DNA of 64,000 nucleotides from Acanthosoma haemorrhoidale. Taxonomy: Eukaryota > Arthropoda > Insecta > Hemiptera > Acanthosomatidae. The position numbers were made by a program, and so were the translations under genes. The notes below the pieces were generated by a model, which was given only the letters and a program-made list of their open reading frames with translations, had not been told where the DNA came from and made no database searches. Below are positions 25,301 through 48,929 of this stretch, one piece after another. The stretch is from NCBI GenBank assembly GCA_930367205.1, contig OV884011.1:113389139-113453138 (forward strand). The letters are read 5' to 3'. The stretch's first letter is position 1; each line of letters starts with the position of its first letter.

Positions 25301-26096
25301 AAGGTTAGTCCTTAACAACCAAACATCTATTTAACAAAAAATAAGGCATATAATGTTTTTGAGTTCTTCACAATTTTTCTGTCTCAACTTGTCTTGTGCT
25401 TTTGTAGTGTGTTTTGTTTGATCCCGATGCTCCAACTATAATACTGTCTAAATGACCCCCTGTAGACTCTACCAATCTGATGAGTAATGTTTGTACTAAT
25501 ATATGTATGGGCAATTACGAAGATATTAAGAATATTAAGAACTGACATAAGAGGTGATATGATAATATTGTGAGGGCCCTCATGACAAATATTTTGACTA
25601 CCTCAAATTCAACACCTCTCTTCTTGAGCAATTCTAAACAACTAAACTGGGCATTCCTTTCATCTGTTCCAATTACTGACTTACTTCTTAGCTGTTTCAT
25701 TTACTTGTTTGAAGTAATTAAACTTTTTATAATTTATTTTCCTTGTTTTAAATTATTCCTTAAAAAATGACATAACAATATATATATACATTTTAAATTT
25801 ATAGTCCTTCATATCAATGGTATAATAATTTTATCTTGTTAATGTTTTATATTTTTTTTGTTTCAGATGGTCGCGTTATCTCGTACAGATCTCGGCGGCC
25901 TTCTGCGGAGTGCTTGCGCTATCTAGAGACCAAAATTGCGGAAATTGAAGAAACGCATTCGTGTTCTATTTGTATGGAGAGAAGGAGGAATGTTGCATTT
26001 CTTTGTGGTCACGGTGCCTGTGACAAATGTGCTGCACCCCTCCGTTCTTGTCATATGTGTAGAAAGACAATAACTAAAAAGATTAACCTATATTAG
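7337..26096 (+). CDS. mib2: E3 ubiquitin-protein ligase mind bomb 2, 16 coding exons, 919 aa
   Basis: A RING E3 ligase; the family ubiquitinates Notch ligands to promote their endocytosis, and fly mib2 is also needed in muscle. Exons: 7337-7562, 13303-13474, 14934-15049, 15238-15423, 16447-16589, 16819-17037, 17565-17718, 19197-19339, 19937-20085, 21804-21960, 22404-22558, 22630-22822, 23109-23261, 23872-24059, 24151-24326, 25867-26096. The total is 2760 nt and all phases fit. Domains in order: MIB/HERC2 (1-75, [16 protein letters not shown]), ZZ zinc finger (about 79-130), second MIB/HERC2 (about 146-230, [13 protein letters not shown]), two Mib repeats (about 250-400, EGHGGW and AGHGEW), ankyrin repeats (about 430-720), RING1 (798-833, [19 protein letters not shown]) and C-terminal RING2 (876-919). 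Two rather than three RINGs, and motifs such as [14 protein letters not shown], point to mib2 rather than mib1. An in-frame TGA at 7331-7333 fixes the start. Intron 1 is 5.7 kb and repeat-filled. Confidence 0.93.
9234..9323. repeat. 30-bp tandem repeat, three copies, in mib2 intron 1
   Basis: The unit beginning atcaacatatctgatccaat recurs exactly every 30 bases at 9234, 9264 and 9294. Copy 3 has one A-to-T change. The low divergence implies recent expansion by slippage or unequal exchange, and the copy number may vary between individuals. Confidence 0.92.
9850..10420 (-). mobile_element. Penelope-like element fragment with an internal duplication
   Basis: On the minus strand, about 10400 to 10029 encodes [17 protein letters not shown] and then [14 protein letters not shown], followed by [12 protein letters not shown]. 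SFDVxxLF-type sequence with this spacing is characteristic of Penelope-like reverse transcriptases (family knowledge). The frame is interrupted, and no GIY-YIG endonuclease is seen. It sits antisense in mib2 intron 1. Confidence 0.65.
9866..10178. repeat. 148-bp direct duplication inside the Penelope fragment
   Basis: 9866-10013 and 10031-10178 appear identical over 148 bases at an offset of 165, separated by 17 bases. By eye I find no mismatch, so the duplication is younger than the decay of the element it sits in, or is an assembly artefact. Confidence 0.9.
11290..11880 (+). mobile_element. Non-LTR retrotransposon fragment with 3' UTR, in mib2 intron 1
   Basis: Part of the translation reads [20 protein letters not shown], the arrangement seen downstream of the catalytic FADD motif in R1/I-group reverse transcriptases. 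About 11640-11790 (ggtgagcccat, tataatgtacatcattat, gctacaggaaata) matches the 3' end of the copy at 50010-50150 in the same order. It lies in the same orientation as mib2 and is heavily decayed. Confidence 0.6.
12000..12360. other. Less AT-rich intronic block, unidentified
   Basis: This part of mib2 intron 1 is visibly less AT-rich than its flanks and is probably repeat-derived. The frames on both strands are broken, and I recognise no motif. Confidence 0.3.
13850..14400 (-). mobile_element. C-terminal fragment of a non-LTR retrotransposon ORF2
   Basis: On the minus strand the broken frames give [19 protein letters not shown], followed by [17 protein letters not shown]. The first resembles the ...YrTtS..AL.vi.G.. 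segment after the RT, and the second the CCHC-like C-terminal motif of R1/I-type ORF2 proteins. It lies antisense in mib2 intron 2 and is not functional. Confidence 0.5.
18060..18760 (+). mobile_element. Decayed Tigger/pogo-type DNA transposon fragment in mib2 intron 7
   Basis: The translation, across frameshifts, gives [15 protein letters not shown] (the DDE-domain DNAPAHP-type motif with the second catalytic aspartate), then [12 protein letters not shown], then [24 protein letters not shown]. This order is diagnostic for pogo/Tigger/Jerky transposases. The N-terminal DNA-binding part is absent, and terminal repeats were not identified with confidence. Confidence 0.7.
20090..21800. other. 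mib2 intron 9, unidentified moderately GC-rich inserts
   Basis: The intron contains two less AT-rich blocks (about 20420-20930 and 20940-21420) unlike the flanking DNA. The first includes a tRNA-box-A-like string, ttggctcagtagtttgg, near 20592, but I see no partner box B at the right spacing. The short open frames have no family similarity. Both blocks are probably old repeats. Confidence 0.35.
24890..25110. repeat. GC-rich block in the last mib2 intron
   Basis: About 220 bases rich in G (for example ggaggcaggcgggtgggttc) contrast sharply with AT-rich DNA on both sides. The block lies between the RING1 and RING2 exons. The frames are open for 62-84 codons on each strand, but neither resembles a family. 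It is probably a repeat insertion of unknown class. Confidence 0.4.
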
Positions 26097-27129
26097 TCGT
26101 GTCTAAACTTCCATTTTTCCCATGTCCTGTATTTACTACTGAAATGACTGTAATTTTTTTAACGTTGTAATATTTATTCCTGTTTCAATTAGTGTAAAAG
26201 GGAAATTCAATTCTCATAGTATTTATTATAAAAAAATTATATTGCCAAAGTAATACGCGAACCAGAGCTTTTTCCATTCTTTGTAAATAATTTAGTTACG
26301 ATTTTTTTTTATATCGCCTATTTGAATGAAATGAATTTTTACCAATATGACACATTTATATTTAACTATAACTGTGTACATAAAGTGTAGTAGCAAAATA
26401 TAAAAAAGTTTGCAGGTCATCAAAAATATTGCAAGAATTGTACAAAATGTATTTTATTATATTATATATAGTTGAATTTTAGCTGTGTCAATGTGATAAA
26501 ACTTTTGAGAGTTAAGCATTTATGTTTTATATTTAAATATAACTTATTTTTAAATAATTATTATGAAGTATGAATCTTCGTTGCTTTTCATGTCAAATAT
26601 TTACTTCTTTAAGAACTCAAATTATTAATTGACATAAGTAATTGAAAAAGTGATGTATTTTTAAGCCTGAATTAATTTAGGTAAACTTTTAATTAGATGA
26701 GAAATTGAAATAGTAGTTTAGTAAAATTATTTTTTATAAACTGTGAAAATGTATGATTTAAATAACAGACAAATGTACTTAAAAGATTTCCTTCTCAGAT
26801 GCTGACAACTTGTTACCTCATATTCCTTATTTATCTAGTCATTATGCTTTTAACTGATGTTTATATAGGAAATGTGTAATATTTTAAATTATTATAAATA
26901 ATGTTTAAAAAAAAATTGGTTGTTTGATTATCAAATGATATTAAAAGAAGAATCTACTTATATTTATGTTGTATATAAGTTACTTTCTACTTGTGTATAA
27001 GGTAAGGAAGTATAATTTTTATATAGATGCAATAATTTTTTCTAATCTTTCAAGTTGATATTTGCTAGTAAAAATTTTGATAAAGTTTGTGTTATGGTAA
27101 TTTATTTGACCCTAAATCTTTTTTTTGAT

Positions 27130-27154
27130 AATAAAGTATTAGCCAAATAATAAA
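27130..27154 (+). terminator. Candidate mib2 polyadenylation signals
   Basis: Two AATAAA hexamers (27130-27135 and 27149-27154) lie about 1.03 kb after the mib2 stop. I noticed none earlier in the downstream DNA, so the 3' UTR is probably about 1 kb long. Confidence 0.45.
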
Positions 27155-27299
27155 GACATGTTCCTTGGGTGAGCCAAAAAGTGTTCATTTAGTTAGGAAA
27201 ATTGAATTATTTTGTGTTGTAAAAATAATATAGTCAATTTGAAATTTTAAACTTACATTCATTCTACAGTAACCAAAATATTATCATTGTAATTTTGGG

Positions 27300-27690
27300 T
27301 AACATACTGTCGGGTTGTAGGAGCACGCCCGTCACGGCATAAGTCTCCATGGGCTAGGGTCTCTACGACCCGGCCGCTGTCCGACGGGCATCAAGAAACA
27401 GATAACATGGGTAAACCTGTGGCCTTTGCTGGCGGCCTGGTCAGTGGTGTCAGACTGGATCGCTGGGGGAGACACTACTAGGTAAAGTTTGTAGGGCCAC
27501 AGAGACCATCATCCTTAAGGAAGATATCTCTTCCAAGGAGGTGCGTTTTAGCGAGACAAAGGTCTCCAAATCTCACTAGGAAGGTGTGGGGTCTAACAAT
27601 GCCAGACGCGGTTTACCACAGCAAACAATAATGCAGAGAGCAGTGTTCCGAGAGAATGGAAAAAGGCTCCGAATCTGCCACACCCCTTAG
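27300..27690. repeat. GC-rich repeat island between mib2 and the SLC35E2 gene
   Basis: About 390 bases with many CG dinucleotides (for example gacccggccgctgtccgacg) sit in otherwise AT-rich intergenic DNA. Such composition in this genome marks non-LTR element DNA elsewhere in the window, so a 5' UTR or gag fragment is likely. No motif identifies it, and the frames are broken. Confidence 0.45.
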
Positions 27691-30600
27691 AGGGGTTCAG
27701 TTGTGTTGTGCACTAGTTTCCCCTTCTCTTATGACGCCTACGGATTTTATTATTAAAATATGGAAACTTCTATTTATTTGTGGTGAAGAAGTTGGTACAA
27801 CATATACTAAAAGGAAACAACAAAAAGGTCAACAAGCCTGCTCTACTAACTTATATATTCTTTAATGTGTTACCTCTGAAACTAATTATATTTAAAATTC
27901 GGTTTTTTCTCAAGAACATTCTGAATTAACTATTGAACAGATTGTTTTTTCAATGATCATCATTTAATAAGTTTTGGAAACCCTCACCTATCATTCTTTC
28001 TGTTGTTCCTTGAATTCATTTGTGTATTAAAAAATGCAATTTACTTTAAGGTTCATGTAAATAAATTTTGGCCGGTAAAAAAGAAAAATCTTTGATCTTA
28101 TGGGAAAAATGAGGCAATTGATCCTCGGCTTGTTTAGTGTTCTTATTAAATTTACTCTTGTTTTATGAGGTTGGCAGTATTTTTCTAATTAATTAAAGTT
28201 TTATGTCAATGGGACTTACCAACCCTATATTGACTGGCTCAAGAGTTTTTCAGTTTCTAACAAACTAATCATCAGTAGTTTAGAATTTTTGGGTGTAGTG
28301 CCTTTGATAAGGTGGGTGCAGTTGCAGTATTGAATATAAAATATTAAAACTCCAATTACCTATATTGATGGATCTCATTCATGATTGATTAAATGAAATA
28401 GTTTAAATTATGCTATTAACTTTAGCATTTAAAAAGTATCCATCATATAAAAAAGTAGAATTTGTTGAAACAATATAAGAATGTAATCATCAATATATGT
28501 ATATGTAGAAGTGAAAAAAAAATCTTTATTCTGGTGGGACTTCGTAATAACTAATGATAATTAAAAATTTGAATGTAACTAACAAAAAAGAACTGGGGGG
28601 GGGGATTAAACTGTATCATTCCAGTAAATAAATACATTCTAAAATTGTTAGAAAATAAAAAAAATCATGATACAGGACTAATTCACAAAAAATATTTCCT
28701 GAGAGAGCAGGTAGATTTAACATACAGTATAGCTAAATGAAGAATGAGAAAAGTGCAAAATATTTGGAAATGTAAGAATAAAATAATATATGCATAAAAA
28801 GTAAATAATAGTAATGAATACATAATTCCAAGGTTATGAAGTGTCTGTCTTGGATGATCAGATGTAGGAACAGGGCTGTTTTGAAAGTAATTAAAGATGA
28901 AGCTTGGCAGATATTAGGAGAGAATTTCAGAGTGATGAAGTGAGTAAGAAAGGGGCCTTTGAGGGGAGAAAGATAAGCAGGATGTTTTGTTCCGGGAGTA
29001 GACTGAGAATTTGAACTGTAGGATATAGTAAATATTGGGAGGGATTTAAGAGAGAATATTTTGGAAAAGGTATGAACCAAGGAAATATTTAGTATCAATA
29101 GGAGGGGAAATGCCGGCTTAGCTCAATATAGAGATATGAAACACAGGAGCATTGTGGAGTCCCAAAAACACATCTAATAAAACAGTTCATGACTCACTTT
29201 AACCATTCCTTGGCAGATCCTGATATACAACACAGCCATATGACTATGGCTATGGAATTCGTTCTACCAGCCGACATCCCATATGGACATTGAGGAGTCC
29301 CTCTTTTATAAATACTGAATGTGCAAGATTAGTTCACACTTAAATACAATTAAGATAAAAATCTAAGTAAGAAAAAATTGTATACAAGAATCCTTTAATT
29401 ATTAACCCTCATTGGGAAACTGATAAAAGGATAAAATGTTATAAAATTTATTCATAGGATAAAGAAAAGAAATATTCAAGAGGTAAATAATAGTAGAAAT
29501 TCATTTTATAACTCTTCTTTTATATACATATTACGTCTATTAACATTATATGAAATAAAAACGTATTTACAAAATATACAAAGAGACACATTTAAACTTA
29601 TAAATAAATATCAAGCAGACATCTTTGACTATTAAAACTGGCCTGATTAATAATACATATCATGATTAAACAATAATCTTATCATAATAAATAGGATATC
29701 ACAATATGAAACATTTGAGCTATACAGTAATTAGGGATGTATTAACAAGGAAATCCTTACAGCAGAAGTTTATCTCACAGTAACTTCTCTAATTGGTTTC
29801 CTAAAAAAAAAAAAAAGCATATATATTGTTGTGATATTAGAGATTGTGGAGTTTTTATATAATATTTAATCCAACTTATCAAGAAGGCAAAATAAAAACA
29901 AGTGAGAGTGTATGAAAAAAAAACAAAAGATAGTATAGTTGTGGTTGTATCATAATGAACACACACAAAATTACTCTCTAGTTTTAGCCAGTTATAATTA
30001 GTTGTTGTTGTGGTTCTGAGAGAACACACACAGTTAGACTCTGGTTTTGGGATCGGCCCGTGATACATGTTAACTGTAAATTGTGAGTCAGAAAGAATTT
30101 AAGATTTCTTTTGGTTAGTGGTATTGGACTTGGCAGAACCAAGAAGAGCCATTGCAAGAAAAGAAAAAGAATTGATTTGGTTTGGAAATAATTGATGAGG
30201 ATAAAAGAAGAAGAAGCAAAATTGTAAACAAGTATTTATAAATAATTAATTTAAGTCTTTTTTTTGTAATTAAATTCATATTTTTGCCAGATTTATTTTT
30301 GTTAACAGAACCTAATAGTAGATAGTAAATAAAATAAATTTAAAGTTAACAATAAAACTAATATATTTGAAGATCGTAATAATATATACAGATGCAACAA
30401 ATTTTGTTTAGAAAAAAATTTGACGGGGTAAATTCAAGATTAAAATATATGTAATTCACATACACAGTCAATTCGAAAAACTTCTACAGCATCTTGCAGA
30501 ATTTTTTAGGAGACATAAGAAATGCAAACATAGTTTAAATATATAATATTTATTAATACATTGTTCCCACTTCGGCCATCTTCATATGGCTCAGCTGACT

Positions 30601-31647
30601 ACTATGTATGGAGAAATGGGATTCACGCAGTCCTAGTCCTGTGACAGGTTGGATAAAAAAGTAGAGAATAGCTCAGAATTATAGGTTGCAAAGCTGATAT
30701 ATATTGTTATCGACTATTGTTTCGACACAAGCGGCTAGAGAAAGATGGTTTAGCCGTACACCGCAGCTCAGGTACAAGGCCTGATATTTCTCTACTATCC
30801 TCTTATAAAACATCAACTCTTTATAAATTAAAAATAATGACAAATTTGATGAAAAACTAAGTTCAAACTAAGTGTAGAATGTAGTGGGCACATATATTTT
30901 GAGAAAAGGTAGTGAGTGAACAAGCAAACTATGTACTTACGACCTGTTCATTTCAACATTTATGCTCAGAGATAATGGCCCCTGTCTAGACTGGTCATGG
31001 TCGACCTATACTATACCTCAACACCACTAAGTCTTTGGGATGCCACACTACAGATTAATTTTGTTTATTTTCCAAGGCTGTAACATCACTAAAAATTATT
31101 GGAGTGGATTATATTTGATTAAGAAGGGACACTTCAAAATATAACAGAAATGTTTTGAATGAGAAATCATTTCACCTTGGGGTTTTTAAGGGGAAAATTT
31201 TATTCATTTTTAATTTGGACAAAAATCAGAAGGGCGAGTGATGCTGACCTAATTGGATACCTCCTTCAAGATTACTGGTTCATCTTATCTGGGGGGTGTT
31301 GAGCACCCAGCATAAGAAGCATGGCGGTCGACGAATATCCTCATAGCTTATCTGCTATGCAAAATTATGATGGTAAGTATAAACATAACAGTAAATGAAG
31401 TAGGCTAAAAATAAGATCTTAGATGAGACTGAAAAGTTCTGTCATGAAGTGCTTTTTCAATCAGTAATTTTATACAGGACTCATGTATTATCAGCCAAAC
31501 ATATAATAATACTGAGGATTGTCTCAGAAGTTTTCAATAAGTACAATACAACAATCAAACTCCATTTTGTTATTCCATTAATTTTTTGGAGTAGTATCAA
31601 ACATATCAAATAAAATAATTGATTGTTTTTGTATAAGTTAAGATTTA
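27691..31647. other. AT-rich intergenic DNA between convergent genes
   Basis: No gene is recognised. It includes a G10 run near 28595 and an imperfect 62-bp-period duplication around 29945-30060 (gaacacacaca at about 29957 and 30019). There is also a minus-strand open frame at 28733-29098 whose proline/serine-rich translation I cannot assign. The 3' UTRs of both flanking genes must lie in the outer parts. Confidence 0.4.
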
Positions 31648-44657
<13,010 letters not shown>

Positions 44658-44819
44658 TATCAGCCGGCCTCGCTGTCACTTTGTAATAACATGTCTAACT
44701 GCCAACGGGGCGTCCCGCCTCCAAATTTACATCTTACTGCTTCTACAGCTGTCGTCCACAACCACTGCTCTGTATATAAATATTTAGTAAACTTTGGTTT
44801 GATATCACTTTAACTATTA

Positions 44820-45700
44820 TATTTCAACATCTACAAAAGTACTTTACAAGAGTATTGTTTTATCGGGTTGTAATTATTTTTTTCAGTCATATTAATTAAT
44901 ACAATTTTGTATACTTTCTACCCAAGAAACCAAATTTCGTGATTAAGTGTCATAAAAACAAGTAAAAATGAATTTCTATTACGATTAATATTAGAAGAAC
45001 AATGGCTAGGGGTGGGGTGGGTCACTCAGCCTTATGACTGAGATACTCCTAACGATCCCGTTGAGAAAAAAACTCATTTTAGGAACAAGCAAACCTGCCC
45101 ACGAGTGCTCCACCTCCTTCCTGTATTATTAGGAAATTATATTAACTGCAGCTTTGTCCTTGCCAAATCCCTACGTCTAATCTCACCCTCAGTTGTACCG
45201 ATTTAACGGAGCCTCCGTGACTGAGTTAATTATTTGTCTGGAGAATTTTCTTTGTCAGCCAGGGCCATAAGACTTTAACCAAGTCTTCATACCTTCATAC
45301 CATTATTTTTTAATAGTAAACTTTAATTTTTTTCATTAATACTTATCCTTCACATGTATGATTTAATTTATTTATACACTCATAAATACATTTCTTTTCA
45401 TTTATATATGCCATTCCATTGGATAGACGTTGGACCATGATAGAGAGGATATGACCACAAAGCAAACCTTTAGGTACTCTGCAGTTGAAGATGCCATTTT
45501 CGATGGGTGTTATTATGCAAGAGTTAATATTTATTGGCATGCTCGCAAAAATTGACAAAGAAGCCGAATTACGTGTAAGAAAAAAAATATTATATTTCAC
45601 ATAAATCAGTTTTTCGCAGAAAATATTCTTCCCGTTCCAATTGAGGCCACTGTGCGTGCTGTTTATACAGTGTATGAACGAAATTCACTTATAAATATAT
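44820..45700. other. Intergenic DNA upstream of the SLC35E2 gene
   Basis: No gene is recognised. A less AT-rich stretch at about 45000-45290 looks repeat-derived but has no identifiable motif. The first part should contain the 5' UTR and promoter of the minus-strand SLC35E2 gene; no core promoter motif is convincing. Confidence 0.4.
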
Positions 45701-45795
45701 TAATAATAACTAGTTGTGTTATGTAATCCCACTGTTTTAACAATTATTAGCCATAGAAAAAACGAGCCCGGGCTTGTCACTACTTTTTTTTGAAC
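45700..45795 (-). mobile_element. tRNA-derived SINE, tail fragment
   Basis: The stretch actagttgtgttatgtaatc, then ccactgttttaacaattatt, then agccatagaaaaaa matches the tail of the SINE at 62805-62970 (reverse-complemented) and the copy at 5725-5870. The tRNA-like head is lost or diverged. Confidence 0.6.
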
Positions 45796-45959
45796 CCCTG
45801 TTCATATAATTATTGAAAACAAAAAAAATATATATATACAAAAGTACATGATGGTTAAAATGAGTTCCTTGTACTACTATATCAGGGCTGAATTTTAAAG
45901 AGACTTTAGAAGCTAATAAAAATTGGTAAATAAAAAAAAATTAAATACAATGTAAATGA

Positions 45960-46440
45960 CCAGACAATGAGGCTCGCTTACGAGCTACAAGCAGTCTGCC
46001 CCTTTCTCGTTTATACTCACATTTGGGTTACGGAAGGTTTTCGCCTACCCCAGGAAGTATTTCCCCTCGACCAAGGACAGGCTGAGGGCAAAGTGGGTCT
46101 CCCCTGACTACTGGAAATGGTGCTATCGGGCCATGATGGATTTCGTTCCAAGCTTTATGAGCACAAAAGAGCTGCGGACCCTAATTGCCCACATAGTGGG
46201 GATAGAGATACCTCAGAGCATGTCATGCTCACCTATCAAGCCTTGGAATAAGTAAGGGCACGGATACTTCGCTCGATTGGCCAGTACAGCTTAGATAATT
46301 GAGACTTGCCATTGCTGGCAGACAGCGAGAACTACTGGCCCTACTTCATATTTGTCCAGAAGTAGAAGGAGCTGCAGGGACCAGCCCACTTCACCATCTC
46401 CAGGGAAGTAATGCAGGTTGAGCATTTTACCCCGTGATAT
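45960..46440 (+). mobile_element. R1/I-group non-LTR ORF2 C-terminal fragment
   Basis: The translation near 46180-46250 gives GDRDTSEHVMLTYQALE. This corresponds to the D(T)xEHV...C segment of the C-terminal CCHC-like motif of R1/I-group ORF2 proteins. The frames are broken on both sides. Confidence 0.55.
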
Positions 46441-46681
46441 CGGGGGTGGTCATCAAGAAGGCACCATTGGACAAGATGGAGAGGTATATATAATTAAGTT
46501 AGCCTTAGGGAAAAAAACAACATGAATACAATAAAACCAGTTTAAAAGAACAAAAGGTACGCTAACAAGTGCAACACACCCCATTGCACTGAAATACGCG
46601 TACCATAGGAAACGAAATACTCCATGGTCCCATCAACTTTGAGCGAACCTATGAGAGAACCCCGTCTGGGACATGGATCCC

Positions 46682-46868
46682 GTGGTAGGGTTTAAAAAAA
46701 AAACCAGACACTTGAAGTGAACACTGCTCTCTGTCTCAGTCTAAAAGTGGTCCAACATACTTATTTCCAACAGCTGAGGAACAGTGAGCTTCACGAGGAG
46801 AGCTGCCTACGGTGGATGAGTTCATTCACCGTGGACATATCAAATTCTTTGATTCGCTGCAATACATC
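46682..46868 (+). repeat. 187-bp repeat copy A (non-LTR sequence interrupted by Copia)
   Basis: This block is 99% identical to 48472-48658 (one mismatch, A46835 versus T48625; constant offset 1790). It is homologous to the post-RT region of the non-LTR copy at about 49750-49890 (aaaagtggtcc, atgagttcattcacc). It stops exactly where the Copia LTR begins at 46869. Confidence 0.9.
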
Positions 46869-47036
46869 TGTAAAAAATAATATTGATGTGGCATTGGCCT
46901 CTACTTTGTACTTACATCAAGATCATTATATACATATGTAACATATGGCCTCATTGTAACTAAAACAACTATGGTGGAATACACGAGTTAACCTAGCGTC
47001 TGTGTTTTATCTATGTAATCCTAATATATTTCTACA
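46869..47036 (+). repeat. 5' LTR of a Copia-type retrotransposon
   Basis: The block begins TGT and ends ACA, the usual LTR termini, is 168 bp long, and abuts the primer-binding site at 47037. The left border coincides with the end of the 187-bp target repeat. No 3' LTR is present in the window. Confidence 0.75.
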
Positions 47037-47052
47037 GGTTATGGGCCCAGTC
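47037..47052 (+). promoter_or_regulatory. Copia primer-binding site
   Basis: The string ggttatgggcccagtc directly follows the LTR. It matches the internal initiator tRNA-Met sequence used as a half-tRNA primer by Drosophila copia (established knowledge). This confirms the element's class and its + orientation. Confidence 0.8.
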
Positions 47053-47159
47053 ATGTTCAAAAAGTACTTTGTGTGAGTAAAGGGAATTTTACCGGTTGTT
47101 TGTTTTTGGATAGTGACGTGTTTTGTGTTGGAAAAGAAAAATTAACGTGAGAGACAGTC

Positions 47160-48470
47160 ATGGCTACGGGACACACGTTAACATACCCTCAGTTGACGGA
47201 CAATAATTTTCACAACTGGAAATTCAGAGTGTTAATGTTATTAGATGAAAAAGGTGTAAAATCAGTACTGGATAAAGATGAGGAAATCACTAGCAGCAAC
47301 AAGGAATTGGACAAGAAAGCCAAAAAACATTATTATCAACTGTATTACCGATCGCCATATTGATTACGTGAGAAGTTGTGGAACGGCAAACGACATGATG
47401 TCTGCTTTAAGCAACATTTTTGAAAGAAAAAGTGCTATATCAAAACTACTGGTACGTAAAAAACTTTTAATTTTAAAGTGTACGACTTCTCTACAAGAAC
47501 ATTTTAATAAATTTGACAATCTCGTGAGGGACCTCGAGTCAATGGGCTCTAAACTCAAACAAGACGATCTCGTTTGTCACCTACTATTGACAATCCCAAA
47601 CGAATACGAAAAAGTAGTTACTGTTTTGGAAGCAATGGATACCGAATTAACTCTCGATTTTGTTAAATCTCGATTACTAGATGCTGAACTAAAAATTAAT
47701 CACATACAAAATGGTAGTGATGAAACTGATACATCATTCAAAGCATTTAGTCAAATTAAGAAATGCTATGAGTGTGGTGATAGTAGACATTTGTCATATA
47801 ATTGTCCTAAAAAGTCAAATAATAATTTCAGGAAGAATGATAAGAATTTTCCACCGCTACATTTTTCAAAACACCGAGACATTTTTCAAAACAATCGAGA
47901 AATTTCAATGAAAATCGTTGGAATGAAAACAGAAGAAGTCAGATGACCAGCAATGTTTGTCAACAAGATGAGGATATATCCGTTATTGCCTCAAATGATC
48001 TAGAAACATCTGGGAGTCTTCGAGACGTATCGTTTGTGGCATTTTCGGCAGATGTTGGACCACCAAGAGATGGCTACATGAATTTTGTCCTCGACTCTGG
48101 AGCTACGAGTCATATGGTTACCACGGAAACAGCTGATTTTGTCACGAATATTGTGAGTATTCCGCCTTTAAACATTAAAGTTGCTAACGGTGAAACATTA
48201 TTGGCAAATAAACGTGGCATTTTAAGGGTTCGACCCGATAACTGTGATGACATTGTTTTCAGTATTCATGTAATTATAGTAAAACATTTAACATGTAATC
48301 TACTTTCAGTCAAAAAATTGCTTGATTCGAATTTCAAAATTATTTTTAAAGACAAAAAGGCTTTTGTCGTAAGAAATGATTCTATCCTATTTATGTGTGA
48401 GTTAATAAGAAACCTATTTATAGTAAAATTTAGATATGTCAATAATGAAATAAATACATTTAATGTAAGC
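47160..48470 (+). pseudogene. Copia gag-protease remnant, frameshifted and truncated
   Basis: The gag start (MATGHTLTYPQL...NFHNWKFRVLMLL) runs from 47160. A frameshift near 47330 moves it to the frame ending at 47946, and a second shift near 47943 leads into the protease. Visible markers are the zinc knuckle CYECGDSRHLSYNC (CX2CX4HX4C) at about 47763-47805 and the aspartic protease motif FVLDSGATSHMV at about 48085-48120. Protease-downstream sequence (CNLLSVKKLL) runs to about 48470. Integrase, reverse transcriptase, RNase H and the 3' LTR are missing; the sequence changes at 48471 to the second target copy. The element cannot be autonomous. Confidence 0.85.
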
Positions 48471-48471
48471 A

Positions 48472-48860
48472 GTGGTAGGGTTTAAAAAAAAAACCAGACA
48501 CTTGAAGTGAACACTGCTCTCTGTCTCAGTCTAAAAGTGGTCCAACATACTTATTTCCAACAGCTGAGGAACAGTGAGCTTCACGAGGAGAGCTGCCTAC
48601 GGTGGATGAGTTCATTCACCGTGGTCATATCAAATTCTTTGATTCGCTGCAATACATCACTAACCCCGTGTTTAACACGATTTTCCCCTTTTCGTTTCAC
48701 CATCGATGGCACAATACAGTCGAGGTGGGAAGGCTCGAGGATTACGTTAGGTTTAGGATATTTTTAGGTCCAGTTATATAGTCCGAAGGTGAGCCCCATC
48801 ACCTGGTCATTTTACATTATATAATTTTTAACCTTAATCAGAATAGTAATTGTGTAAGAA
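48472..48860 (+). mobile_element. Non-LTR 3' end including 187-bp repeat copy B (uninterrupted target)
   Basis: Copy B of the 187-bp repeat (48472-48658) runs on without a break through cactaaccccgtgttt to a 3' UTR with ggtgagccccatcacc. It matches the order in the next element at 49890-50030. It therefore preserves the empty-site version of the Copia insertion point seen at 46868/46869. Confidence 0.8.
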
Positions 48861-48929
48861 ACTGCTTACAATACAGTACAAGGAGCTATTTACAACTCAA
48901 TTTATACTGTATATAAATTTAAATTCAGG

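Noticed and set aside
7337..26096. Assignment of the E3 ligase as mind bomb 1
   Set aside because: Only two RING fingers are encoded, and the MIB/HERC2, ankyrin and linker sequences resemble MIB2 more closely than MIB1.
28733..29098. 121-codon minus-strand frame between mib2 and SLC35E2
   Set aside because: It has low complexity, no homology, no splice or polyadenylation support, and a start in AT-rich DNA. It is likely non-coding.
46682..48658. The 187-bp repeats as LTRs of the Copia element
   Set aside because: The element already has a separate 5' LTR next to the primer site, and the 187-bp blocks are homologous to the coding region of the neighbouring non-LTR elements.
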